A stretch of 64,000 bases of DNA. Source: Methylobacter sp. GTDB taxonomy: Bacteria; Pseudomonadota; Gammaproteobacteria; Methylococcales; Methylomonadaceae. This document shows positions 56,331 through 64,000 of the stretch, piece by piece. The first letter of the stretch is position 1, and every line of letters starts with the position of its first letter. The position numbers were made by a program, and so were the translations under genes. The DNA lies in the NCBI RefSeq assembly GCF_030680395.1, contig NZ_JAUXVR010000045.1, forward strand, positions 1 to 64,000, written 5' to 3'. The notes below the pieces were generated by a model. It saw only the letters and a program-made list of their open reading frames with translations, did not search any database and had not been told where the DNA came from.

Positions 56331-56691
56331 TACTCTACCTCCTGCATCCATGCAGTCGTCCTGTGTCGATGCAGTCGTCATTTCAATTGTCATTTCTTGT
56401 AGAGGCCTTGCTCTGCAACGTCTGTATAAGGCATAGTCGACATTCCATTAAATATCATTTCAGAACAATAATTTGCCAGTACTTGCATAATTTATTAAAT
56501 AATTGATTTAATTGATAACTATCCAATAATGTACGGCGATAAATCGCCCATTTTAATGAATCAGCGATTAATGTACGGCATTAATTAGTGGAAATACATA
56601 CGCAAAACCACTTAGGCCATGCCGACATATCAATGATAAGCTTTAAAAAACAAAGCCTTATGACCTAAAAAATCAATCCCTAGATCAGTAT
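56331..56691. other. Long intergenic gap inside the dcw cluster
   Basis: About 360 bp between murC and murB, where these genes usually touch. It is AT-rich with no convincing frame. Short repeats are visible: ATGTACGGC twice (about 56530 and 56570) and GATGCAGTCGTC-like words near 56350-56380. It could hold a promoter for murB and the genes downstream. Confidence 0.5.
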
Positions 56692-58137
56692 TTAACATTC
56701 CATAGCGAGAGTTGCTACCAACAACTGCGGTAACTGTGCAGCAATCTGCCCGACATTGCCTGCACCCATGGTCAATATCACATCCTCGGGTTTTACGATG
56801 CCCGCCAATATTTGCGGCAATTCTTCCCAATTTTCGACAAAGACCGGATCAACTTGTCCGCGTATACGGATTGCCCTGCTCAATGCCCGGCCGTCCGCAC
56901 CTGGAATCGTCGTTTCACCTGCCGCATAAACGTCCATCAGAATCAGTACATCAACGGTTGACAGTACTTGCACGAAATCTTCGAATAAGTCTCTGGTTCG
57001 GGTATACCGGTGAGGCTGGAAAATAATTACTGAACGACGATCCGGCCAAGCCTGACGCAAGGCTTCAAGCGTCGCGGCAATCTCGCGCGGATGATGTCCA
57101 TAATCATCAACCAGCGTCAGTTTGCCCTCACCCATCGGTAAATCACCGTTAAGTTGAAAGCGTCTGCCTACGCCTTTAAAAGCCCCCAAACTCTTGATAA
57201 TGGCTTCATCATCGACCGCCAGCTTGGTTGCGACGCTAATCGCCGCCAGCGCATTGAGCATGTTATGCCAACCCGGCATATTCAACGTAATCTGTAACGG
57301 CGGATAATCGCCTCTTCGTATCACCTCAAAAGAGGTATGCATACCCTTCTGTTTAATATTGACCGCACGTACATCGGCATCTTCATGGACACCATAAGTC
57401 GTTACCGGCTTGGATATTTCCGGCAGGATGGCCCTGACGCCTTCATCATCCAGACACATCACCGCTAGCCCGTAAAAAGGCAGATGATGTAAAAACTCTT
57501 TAAACGTGTCTTTTAACCGCTGAAAACTGCCTTCATAGGTCGCCATATGATCTTGATCAATATTGGTGACTATGGCCATCATCGGCTGCAAATATAAAAA
57601 TGAAGCGTCGCTTTCATCGGCTTCGGCAACCAGATAATGCCCTAAACCTAATTTTGCGTTGCTGCCTGCGCTGTTTAAGCGTCCGCCGATCACAAAAGTA
57701 GGATCAAGGCCGCCCTCGGCCAGAATACTTGCAGTCAAACTGGTGGTTGTGGTTTTGCCATGGGTTCCGGCAACGGCAATGCCAAACCTGAAACGCATCA
57801 ACTCGGCCAGCATTTCCGCACGCGGAATGACCGGTATTCGTTGAATATAAGCCTCGTCAATTTCTTCATTACTGCGGTCAATCGCGCTGGAAGCCACCAC
57901 GACATCGACCTCTGCTATATTTTCCCGCTTATGCCCGATATTGATGGTCACGCCCAAGCTGGCCAGTCTTTCTGTTACCGCGCTTTCCTTGATGTCCGAG
58001 CCAGAGACTTGATAACCAAGATTCGACAGCACCTCGGCAATGCCGCTCATACCGGTTCCGCCTATGCCGACAAAATGTATCCTGTCGATGCTACCTAATA
58101 CTTGAGTGGGCATCTGACTATTAGGAAAATTCTTCAT
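56692..58137 (-). CDS. murC: UDP-N-acetylmuramate-L-alanine ligase
   Basis: 481 residues from ATG 58137 ([15 protein letters not shown]). Features are [18 protein letters not shown], the ATP loop [38 protein letters not shown] and [16 protein letters not shown]. It adds L-Ala to UDP-MurNAc. The frame is open 38 codons further upstream but with no family similarity; AAGGG sits before ATG 58137. Confidence 0.97.
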   Translation of the reverse strand: MKNFPNSQMPTQVLGSIDRIHFVGIGGTGMSGIAEVLSNLGYQVSGSDIKESAVTERLASLGVTINIGHKRENIAEVDVVVASSAIDRSNEEIDEAYIQRIPVIPRAEMLAELMRFRFGIAVAGTHGKTTTTSLTASILAEGGLDPTFVIGGRLNSAGSNAKLGLGHYLVAEADESDASFLYLQPMMAIVTNIDQDHMATYEGSFQRLKDTFKEFLHHLPFYGLAVMCLDDEGVRAILPEISKPVTTYGVHEDADVRAVNIKQKGMHTSFEVIRRGDYPPLQITLNMPGWHNMLNALAAISVATKLAVDDEAIIKSLGAFKGVGRRFQLNGDLPMGEGKLTLVDDYGHHPREIAATLEALRQAWPDRRSVIIFQPHRYTRTRDLFEDFVQVLSTVDVLILMDVYAAGETTIPGADGRALSRAIRIRGQVDPVFVENWEELPQILAGIVKPEDVILTMGAGNVGQIAAQLPQLLVATLAMEC

Positions 58138-58189
58138 TGCGTACCCTTTGGACAATTGCACCGTGCAAATCGTCTTTCCTGCCGAGTTG

Positions 58190-59260
58190 TCATAGTTCAG
58201 CCTCGACCATGCAGACCCCTGCAACAACATCCGTCGCATCCAATCGTGCATATTTTTTTGCTGTTTTACTCATTACATCCAATTGCTTAACTACCTTTGT
58301 TATATGTTCTACCAGCGTTACTGTATTCAAATCTTTTTGCATCAATATCAGCCCCGCACCGGCATCGGTTAAATATCGGGCATTAGCTGTTTGATGATCG
58401 TCAATTGCGCTAGGCAACGGTATAAATATGGCCGGGATCCCTGCTGCGGCCACTTCGCTGACAGTCATTGCACCGGACCTGCAAATCACCAGATCCGCCC
58501 ACTGATAGGCCGACACCATATCATCAATAAAGGCATTCACTTCCGCGTTCATGCCTAGTTCTTTATACCGACTGTCAACTTGCCCCTGCATTGCCGTACC
58601 GGTTTGATGCTTTATTTGTACTGTATTTCCATTAGCCATATTGGAATCCAAAGCTGCAAGTGCATCGGGTACAACTTCATTCAATATCTGGGCGCCCTGA
58701 CTGCCGCCTACGACTAATATATTAACGCCCGAATGCATTTCTTTGCGTTCAGCACATCCTATAAACTGTTTTCTTAACGGGTTTCCGGTAAATCTGGCAT
58801 TCAGCTTTTTATTAAAACTTCCTGGAAATGCTTCCAATACCTGGCTAGCTATACCAGCCAACAACCGGTTAGTGGTACCGGGCACTCGATTTTGTTCATG
58901 AATGATCAGAGGTATACCTAATAGCTTTGCCATGAGTCCGCCAGGCCCTGCTACAAATCCGCCCATCCCCAACACCACATCGGGTTTGCGCTTTCGCAAT
59001 ATTTTCAATGCCTGGATGCACGCCTTTATTAACAGCAATACGGCCGTTATTTTCGACAGCCAGCCTTTGCCACGTACACCGGCAACCGACAACCAGTCGA
59101 TCTCTATATCCTGTTCAGGAATCACCCGGCCTTCCAGACCCTTCTGCGTACCCAGCCAACTGACCTGCCAGCCTTTTTCGATTAACGTTTGAGCCACTGC
59201 CAACGCAGGAAACACATGCCCGCCGGTTCCTCCAGCCATAATAACGATGCGCTTACCCAT
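58190..59260 (-). CDS. murG: Undecaprenyl-PP-MurNAc-pentapeptide GlcNAc transferase
   Basis: 356 residues from ATG 59260 ([20 protein letters not shown]). It has the second G-loop [18 protein letters not shown], and [20 protein letters not shown] with the UDP-GlcNAc-binding part [16 protein letters not shown]. It turns lipid I into lipid II at the inner membrane. It overlaps the ftsW stop by 8 bp. Confidence 0.97.
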   Translation of the reverse strand: MGKRIVIMAGGTGGHVFPALAVAQTLIEKGWQVSWLGTQKGLEGRVIPEQDIEIDWLSVAGVRGKGWLSKITAVLLLIKACIQALKILRKRKPDVVLGMGGFVAGPGGLMAKLLGIPLIIHEQNRVPGTTNRLLAGIASQVLEAFPGSFNKKLNARFTGNPLRKQFIGCAERKEMHSGVNILVVGGSQGAQILNEVVPDALAALDSNMANGNTVQIKHQTGTAMQGQVDSRYKELGMNAEVNAFIDDMVSAYQWADLVICRSGAMTVSEVAAAGIPAIFIPLPSAIDDHQTANARYLTDAGAGLILMQKDLNTVTLVEHITKVVKQLDVMSKTAKKYARLDATDVVAGVCMVEAEL

Positions 59261-60413
59261 GTCGGCTTCTCTTTGGCGTACCGGCATTTATTTCGGCGAC
59301 TTCACTTTGTACCCGAAACAACAATGCAACCGCACAGCACATGATCATCATGCTGCCGCCGCCATAACTCATCAATGGCAATGTCAGACCTTTGGTTGGT
59401 AAAATCCCCATATTGACGCCCATGTTGACGAATGACTGAAAACCGAACCAAATCCCCAATCCATAGGCAATAAATGCGGAAAATCGTAGGCCCGCCTGTT
59501 CCGCAGCCGCAGCTATTGCAAAAGTGCGCCATACCAACACCGAAAATAAAACAATCACCGTAACCACGCCCAACAAACCCAATTCTTCCGCGATCACTGA
59601 AAACAAAAAATCAGTATGTGCTTCGGGCAAATAAAATAGTTTTTGTACGCCGCTACCCAAACCCACGCCCAACCATTCCCCACGCCCGAACGAAATGAGC
59701 GCCTGGACTAATTGAAAGCCGGTTTTCAAAGGGTCAGCCCATGGATCCATAAAGCTTGTGACCCGAACCAAACGGTAAGGCGAAAAATAAACCAGTAACA
59801 TTGCCAGCACGCCAATTACCAACAGCAGCACTATAAATTGAGATAATCTCGCTCCGGCTAAAAACATGATACCCATGGCTATCATTATAATAACTACGGC
59901 TGAACCGAAATCCGGCTCCAACAACAACAGCAAACTGGCCACCGAAAACAGTCCCAGCGGTTTGAGCAACCCGAAAGCCGCGTTCTGCACTGACTCCTGA
60001 TACCGAGTTACATACCCGGCCATATAGATGACGGAAAAAAATTTGACCACTTCAGATACTTGTATCCTCATTCCGCCTATCGATAGCCAGCGCACACTGC
60101 CGTTAACCTTTACGCCAAGACCGGGAATCAGCACAATAACCAGTAACAGCAATCCCGCTATAAACAACTGGGGACCATTCTCTTCCCAGACCCGCATTGG
60201 AACGGCCGCCACGATACCCCCGAAAAGCAGCCCCAAACCTATGTGCAGCAGCTGCCTCAGAGGATAATACAAACCGCTACCCGTCATTTTTATACCCAGA
60301 TGCAATGATGCGGATGCCACCATCACATAGCCGATCAACAATAAACTGGTACTCACGATCAGCAATACCGGATCTAAATGAAATCGACCAATCCGTATTC
60401 GCGATAATCTCAT
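59253..60413 (-). CDS. ftsW: Septal peptidoglycan glycosyltransferase FtsW
   Basis: A 386-residue SEDS protein with about ten membrane segments. Conserved parts are QLLHIGLGLLFG, VKVNGSVRWLSIGG, QVSEVVKFFSVIYMAGYV, PDFGSAVVI, GVGLGSGVQKLFYLPEAHTD and the end LPLMSYGGGSMM. With FtsI it polymerises septal glycan. A tandem hairpin array lies between it and murD. Confidence 0.97.
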   Translation of the reverse strand: MRLSRIRIGRFHLDPVLLIVSTSLLLIGYVMVASASLHLGIKMTGSGLYYPLRQLLHIGLGLLFGGIVAAVPMRVWEENGPQLFIAGLLLLVIVLIPGLGVKVNGSVRWLSIGGMRIQVSEVVKFFSVIYMAGYVTRYQESVQNAAFGLLKPLGLFSVASLLLLLEPDFGSAVVIIMIAMGIMFLAGARLSQFIVLLLVIGVLAMLLVYFSPYRLVRVTSFMDPWADPLKTGFQLVQALISFGRGEWLGVGLGSGVQKLFYLPEAHTDFLFSVIAEELGLLGVVTVIVLFSVLVWRTFAIAAAAEQAGLRFSAFIAYGLGIWFGFQSFVNMGVNMGILPTKGLTLPLMSYGGGSMMIMCCAVALLFRVQSEVAEINAGTPKRSRHG

Positions 60414-60420
60414 TTACGAC

Positions 60421-60630
60421 CTCCAGGGAGGGAGGAAGTGTCACAATTTGTCTGGAACAAATGTGACCGACCACCAAGGAAGGTGGAAGTGTCACAATTT
60501 GTAAGGAACAAATGTGACCGACCACCAAGGAAGGTGGAAGTGTCACAATTTGTAAGGAACAAGTGTGACCGACCACCAAGAAAAGTGGAAATATCACAAT
60601 CTGTAAGTAACAGATGCGACCAACCTCCAA
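60421..60630. repeat. 51-bp tandem repeat array, four units, between ftsW and murD
   Basis: Units begin at about 60434, 60485, 60536 and 60587 (period exactly 51). Each holds two hairpins: GTCACAATTTGT-AAGGA-ACAAATGTGAC and CCACC-AAGGAA-GGTGG. The middle units are nearly identical and the outer ones have drifted. A 78-codon minus frame with 17-residue repeats exists but looks like a by-product of the 51-bp period. Confidence 0.85.
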
Positions 60631-60642
60631 ATAACGGCTTAC

Positions 60643-62082
60643 TCATATGGCCGCCACGGATGGCGGAAAACCGCCGGAGCGGTCAACTAACGCCAACACT
60701 GCTTTGGTGAATTTCTCGCCTCTATCCTGGTAATTTTTATATTGATCAAGACTCGCGCATGCAGGAGACAGTAAAACGCTTTCGCCGACATCGGCAAGAC
60801 CTGCTGCAATCTGTACCGCTTCTGCCATATTGCCTGCTGAATAAACAGGGACGCAACCATTCAAGGCCTGCTTTATCAGGCCTGCATCCTTACCCATCAA
60901 CACCACGCTTTTTGCTTTTTCTTTTATCGCGGGCGTCAATTCGTTCATGTCGGCGCCTTTCGCGTCACCACCGGCAATAAGAATCACCTTGCGCGCATAG
61001 CCCTGCAAAGCGGCAACGCAAGCCCCGATGTTGGTGGCTTTTGAATCATTAACCCAGGTAACGCCACGTATTTCCGCAACACGCTGCATCCTGTGACTTA
61101 GCCCTTTAAATTTCCGCAAGGCGTCACACATAATTTGTTCATCTAAGCCCATGGATACGCCTAAAGCCAATGCCGCCAAGGCATTGGCCACGTTATGTCT
61201 GCCTTCAAGCGGCAATTCAGCCAGCGGCATCAGGCACGATTCATTGTGCATCAGATATTCTGTATCGTCCTTGTGTCCAAGATAGAAATCGGCTTTTTTG
61301 CTAATCGAGAAAGTAAATACTTTTCTGTAGTCATCCCGCATAGCAAAGACCACAGGATCATCGGCATTGATAACCATGACACCATCGCCTCTAAAGACTC
61401 TTTGTTTTTCTCGCGCGTATTCGGCCATATCAACATGTCTGTCCAGATGATCAGCGCTGACATTGAGCACTGTTGCTGCGACAGCATCCAAGGCTGAAGT
61501 TCGCTCCAGTTGAAAACTTGACAATTCCAGCACGTATAGTTGCGCATTTAACTCCAGTAAATCCAAGGCTGGTGTTCCCAGATTCCCACCTACGCCCACT
61601 TTCATCCCCGTCGCTTTTGCCATTTCGCCCAACATGGTAGTCACCGTGCTTTTACCATTGGAGCCACTGATGGCGACAATGGGCACATCGACAGAACAGG
61701 CAAACAGGTCAATATCACTGACTACTTTCGAGCCGTTGGCAATGGCTTTCATTATCGCCTGCTCATTCAGTGACACGCCGGGACTGACAACCAGATGCGT
61801 CGCGACCTTAAACGCGGCCTCATCAAAACCTCCGGTAAACACAGGCGTATCGGGCATTTGCTGAAAAAACTCTTCCATCATAGGCGGCTTGCTGCGACTA
61901 TCAATAATGGCAAAGTTAAAGTTTAAGCTTTGCAAATAATGCGCGACCGAAATTCCCGTATTGCCAAGACCCACAACCAAAACCTTGGCCGTTTCCGGGT
62001 CCAAAGCAAAATTCTTTTTTAACAATGCGGTAATAGCTGCATTGCTTACAGAATCATGGACAGAGGCGTGGACTTTATTCAT
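60643..62082 (-). CDS. murD: UDP-N-acetylmuramoylalanine-D-glutamate ligase
   Basis: 479 residues. Features are LVVGLGNTGISVAHYL, the ATP loop VAISGSNGKSTVTTML, LELSSFQLE, NVSADHLDRH, WVNDSKATNIGA and SPACASLDQYKNYQDRGEKF. It adds D-Glu to UDP-MurNAc-L-Ala. About 20-25 N-terminal residues precede the family core, slightly long. It starts 3 bp after mraY. Confidence 0.97.
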   Translation of the reverse strand: MNKVHASVHDSVSNAAITALLKKNFALDPETAKVLVVGLGNTGISVAHYLQSLNFNFAIIDSRSKPPMMEEFFQQMPDTPVFTGGFDEAAFKVATHLVVSPGVSLNEQAIMKAIANGSKVVSDIDLFACSVDVPIVAISGSNGKSTVTTMLGEMAKATGMKVGVGGNLGTPALDLLELNAQLYVLELSSFQLERTSALDAVAATVLNVSADHLDRHVDMAEYAREKQRVFRGDGVMVINADDPVVFAMRDDYRKVFTFSISKKADFYLGHKDDTEYLMHNESCLMPLAELPLEGRHNVANALAALALGVSMGLDEQIMCDALRKFKGLSHRMQRVAEIRGVTWVNDSKATNIGACVAALQGYARKVILIAGGDAKGADMNELTPAIKEKAKSVVLMGKDAGLIKQALNGCVPVYSAGNMAEAVQIAAGLADVGESVLLSPACASLDQYKNYQDRGEKFTKAVLALVDRSGGFPPSVAAI

Positions 62083-62085
62083 TGC

Positions 62086-63168
62086 TTATCTCAGCTTCAA
62101 GGTAGCCAGACCGATCAGCACCAGAATGACGGTAATAATCCAGAATCGCACGATAACCCGAGGTTCCGGCCAGCCTTTCAATTCAAAATGATGATGTATC
62201 GGCGCCATACGAAAAACGCGTTTTCCAGTCATTTTGAAAGAGGCCACCTGAATAATCACCGACACCGTTTCCATGACGAATACACCGCCCATAATCACCA
62301 GTACGATTTCCTGTCTGACCAGCACAGCCAACACGCCTAAAGCCGCACCCAACGCCAGCGCGCCGACATCGCCCATGAACACCATCGCGGGATAAGCGTT
62401 AAACCACAAAAAACCCAATCCGGCACCGACCAAAGCTGCACAAAATACGATGAGTTCCCCGGCATTAGGCAAATAGGGTATTGCCAGATATTGCGAGAAA
62501 GTCACATGGCCCGATAAATAGGCAAAAATCCCCAGGCCGGTAGCGACCATGACGGTCGGCATAATCGCCAGCCCGTCCAGTCCATCGGTCAAGTTGACTG
62601 CGTTGCTGGTTCCGACAATCACAAAATAGGTCAGGACTATATATATCCAGCCCATATCCAGCATGACGTCTTTAAAGAACGGGACAATCAATTGCGTTTC
62701 TACCGGCAGTATTGCGGTTTTATACAGAAAAACAGCGGCCATCAGACCAATAACCGATTGCCAGGAATATTTGGCTTTAGCCGACAAACCGTCACTGTTG
62801 CCCTTGATCACTTTTCTGTAATCATCGACAAAACCGATAATGCCATAACCCAGAGTCACCAACAAAATAACCCATATATAGCGGTTGCCCAGATCTGCCC
62901 ACAATAACGTGCTGAATGCTATTGCGACCAGTATCAAGGTTCCGCCCATGGTAGGCGTACCGGCCTTCTCGTAATGCGATTGAGGACCCAACGTACGGAT
63001 ACTTTGCCCGATTTTGTTCCTGCTCAGTTTCCTGATCATGATCGGCCCGATAATAAAAGAAATGACTAGCGAGGTTAGTGCACCAAGAATGGCGCGAAAA
63101 GTCAGGTAATGAAATACCCTGAAGCCGCCATCAAAGGTCATCAAATAATCTGCAAAATAAAGTAACAT
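62086..63168 (-). CDS. mraY: Phospho-MurNAc-pentapeptide translocase
   Basis: A 360-residue membrane enzyme with ten segments. Features are [38 protein letters not shown], the active-site [14 protein letters not shown] and [20 protein letters not shown] (HHH loop). It makes lipid I from UDP-MurNAc-pentapeptide. Three bp separate it from murF and from murD. Confidence 0.98.
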   Translation of the reverse strand: MLLYFADYLMTFDGGFRVFHYLTFRAILGALTSLVISFIIGPIMIRKLSRNKIGQSIRTLGPQSHYEKAGTPTMGGTLILVAIAFSTLLWADLGNRYIWVILLVTLGYGIIGFVDDYRKVIKGNSDGLSAKAKYSWQSVIGLMAAVFLYKTAILPVETQLIVPFFKDVMLDMGWIYIVLTYFVIVGTSNAVNLTDGLDGLAIMPTVMVATGLGIFAYLSGHVTFSQYLAIPYLPNAGELIVFCAALVGAGLGFLWFNAYPAMVFMGDVGALALGAALGVLAVLVRQEIVLVIMGGVFVMETVSVIIQVASFKMTGKRVFRMAPIHHHFELKGWPEPRVIVRFWIITVILVLIGLATLKLR

Positions 63169-63171
63169 TAT

Positions 63172-64000
63172 TTATATCCTGAAGTTCTCAACCAGTGCGG
63201 CAGCTACATTCTCCATGCGCTGAGCCCTTGACCCCTTGATCAAAATCGCTTCATCACCTTTGAGTTCTTGCTTTAACACTTCAATTAAATCATTTTGGCT
63301 GTCAAAAAAAGTGGCTCCTTCGCCAAAAACCTTTACCGTATTTCGGGCATCGGAGCCTACAGCCAGGAGACGCACGACACCACATGATTTAATTAGTTCG
63401 CCCATTTGTTCATGTATTTTTGGGCTTTCAGAGCCCTGCTCACCAAAAGCCCCTAAAACCAGCCAACGTTTCCCGTCGCAGTTAGCCAACACATCCAGTC
63501 CCGCTTTAAGTGACGCGGAATTGGCGTTATAAGTATCATCGATGACGATATTGCCTAACCGGCTGACCAGCGGCTGCAACCGTCCTGTGACTGGATTTAC
63601 ACTTTCCAGCCCCTGTTTAATCTGTTGCAGATCCGTACCCAGCGCCAGACATGCCGCAGCGGCCGCCAATGCGTTCACGACATTATGTCGACCCGCCAGC
63701 CTTAGTTTTACAGTCACCTCGCCTTTTGCGGTCACCAAATCAAAGGTCGTGGCGAATGCATGATCTATAATTTCCGTTTTAACGGAATGCGTCGTCACCC
63801 CTGCCAGTTCATCTATCCCAAACGATATGACCTTTCTTGTTCCGGCTAGCGATTTCCAGTAGTCAAAATAGGCATCATCGCGATTAAGAACCGCCACGCC
63901 GTCCTGCTTTAGCGTCTCAATTATTTCCCCTTTCGCTTTGGCAATTCCGTCGATACTGCCGAAACCCTCTATATGCGCTGGCCCTACATTAGTTATGATC
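63172..64000 (-). CDS. murF: UDP-MurNAc-tripeptide D-Ala-D-Ala ligase, N-terminus beyond window
   Basis: The last 276 codons of MurF; the frame continues past the window edge with IITNVGPAHIEGFGSIDGIA. Visible parts are VAVLNRDDAYFDYW, RHNVVNALAAAAA, DDTYNANSASLKAGLDVL and GAFGEQGSESPKIHEQMGEL. It ends with ILIKGSRAQRMENVA. It adds D-Ala-D-Ala to the UDP-MurNAc-tripeptide. It precedes mraY as in other gammaproteobacterial dcw clusters. Confidence 0.96.
   Translation of the reverse strand, partial: IITNVGPAHIEGFGSIDGIAKAKGEIIETLKQDGVAVLNRDDAYFDYWKSLAGTRKVISFGIDELAGVTTHSVKTEIIDHAFATTFDLVTAKGEVTVKLRLAGRHNVVNALAAAAACLALGTDLQQIKQGLESVNPVTGRLQPLVSRLGNIVIDDTYNANSASLKAGLDVLANCDGKRWLVLGAFGEQGSESPKIHEQMGELIKSCGVVRLLAVGSDARNTVKVFGEGATFFDSQNDLIEVLKQELKGDEAILIKGSRAQRMENVAAALVENFRI

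Noticed and set aside
60421-60630. CRISPR array
   Set aside because: Units are contiguous tandem copies with no unique spacers, and there are no cas genes.
60410-60646. 78-codon repetitive protein on the minus strand (and its plus-strand counterpart)
   Set aside because: The frame exists because the 51-bp unit is divisible by three; its repeats follow the DNA hairpins, the outer units drift without codon bias, and both strands are equally open.

Overview
The window comes from a Gram-negative bacterium, most likely a gammaproteobacterium. It has the division and cell-wall cluster in the usual gammaproteobacterial order followed by lpxC, a PhoBR pair, a soluble NAD-linked [NiFe] hydrogenase with its maturation genes, and a sigma-32 type heat-shock promoter before clpB. 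The gene mix recalls Methylococcales methanotrophs, but that is inference because no methane-oxidation gene lies in the window.

Positions 1-13.3 kb are accessory and mosaic. A truncated Wzz/GumC-type polysaccharide gene is followed by four decayed ends or mini-copies of one IS6-like element (about 1.03-1.23, 1.98-2.13, 2.55-2.62 and 10.80-10.88 kb) and a broken IS982-like transposase (12.9-13.2 kb). Between these scars lies a lasso-like RiPP locus. It holds a PqqD/RRE-like protein, CobS- and CobT-like AAA+/VWA proteins, an HprK-like kinase overlapping an asparagine-synthetase-type cyclase, and facing them a second HprK-like kinase, a sulfotransferase and a 61-residue Cys-rich candidate precursor. 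A 2-oxoglutarate/Fe(II) oxygenase and a nucleotidyltransferase follow. No leader protease or exporter is visible in the window. This is the best candidate for an undescribed system.

Positions 13.4-24.9 kb hold a predicted ABC-class ATPase with an unknown partner, an EF-hand-like protein, an ASCH protein, an acyltransferase, a HupE/UreJ membrane protein, an AMP/thymidine phosphorylase-like gene beside a ribose-phosphate pyrophosphokinase, tag and gloA. A toxin-antitoxin patch ends this part: two antitoxin remnants and an intact toxin-antitoxin-SecB-like chaperone (TAC) operon.

Positions 25-42.7 kb carry an aspartate aminotransferase, uvrB, a zinc-ribbon membrane protein between two 112-bp repeats, clpB, a patatin-like lipase and phoBR. 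A PhnD-like binding protein, a large GGDEF-EAL sensor and a frameshifted outer-membrane protein form one co-directional set, followed by small secreted proteins and mscL.

Positions 43-49.5 kb are the bidirectional hydrogenase operon, transcribed leftward as hoxF, hoxU, hoxY, hoxH, hoxW-like protease, hypA, hypB. Positions 49.7-64 kb hold a DciA-like gene, then lpxC and the cluster ftsZ-ftsA-ftsQ-ddl-murB-murC-murG-ftsW-murD-mraY-murF on the minus strand, with murF cut by the window end. Several small hairpin repeats lie between genes, including a 51-bp tandem array between ftsW and murD and a ~60-bp repeat shared by the hox and dcw operons.
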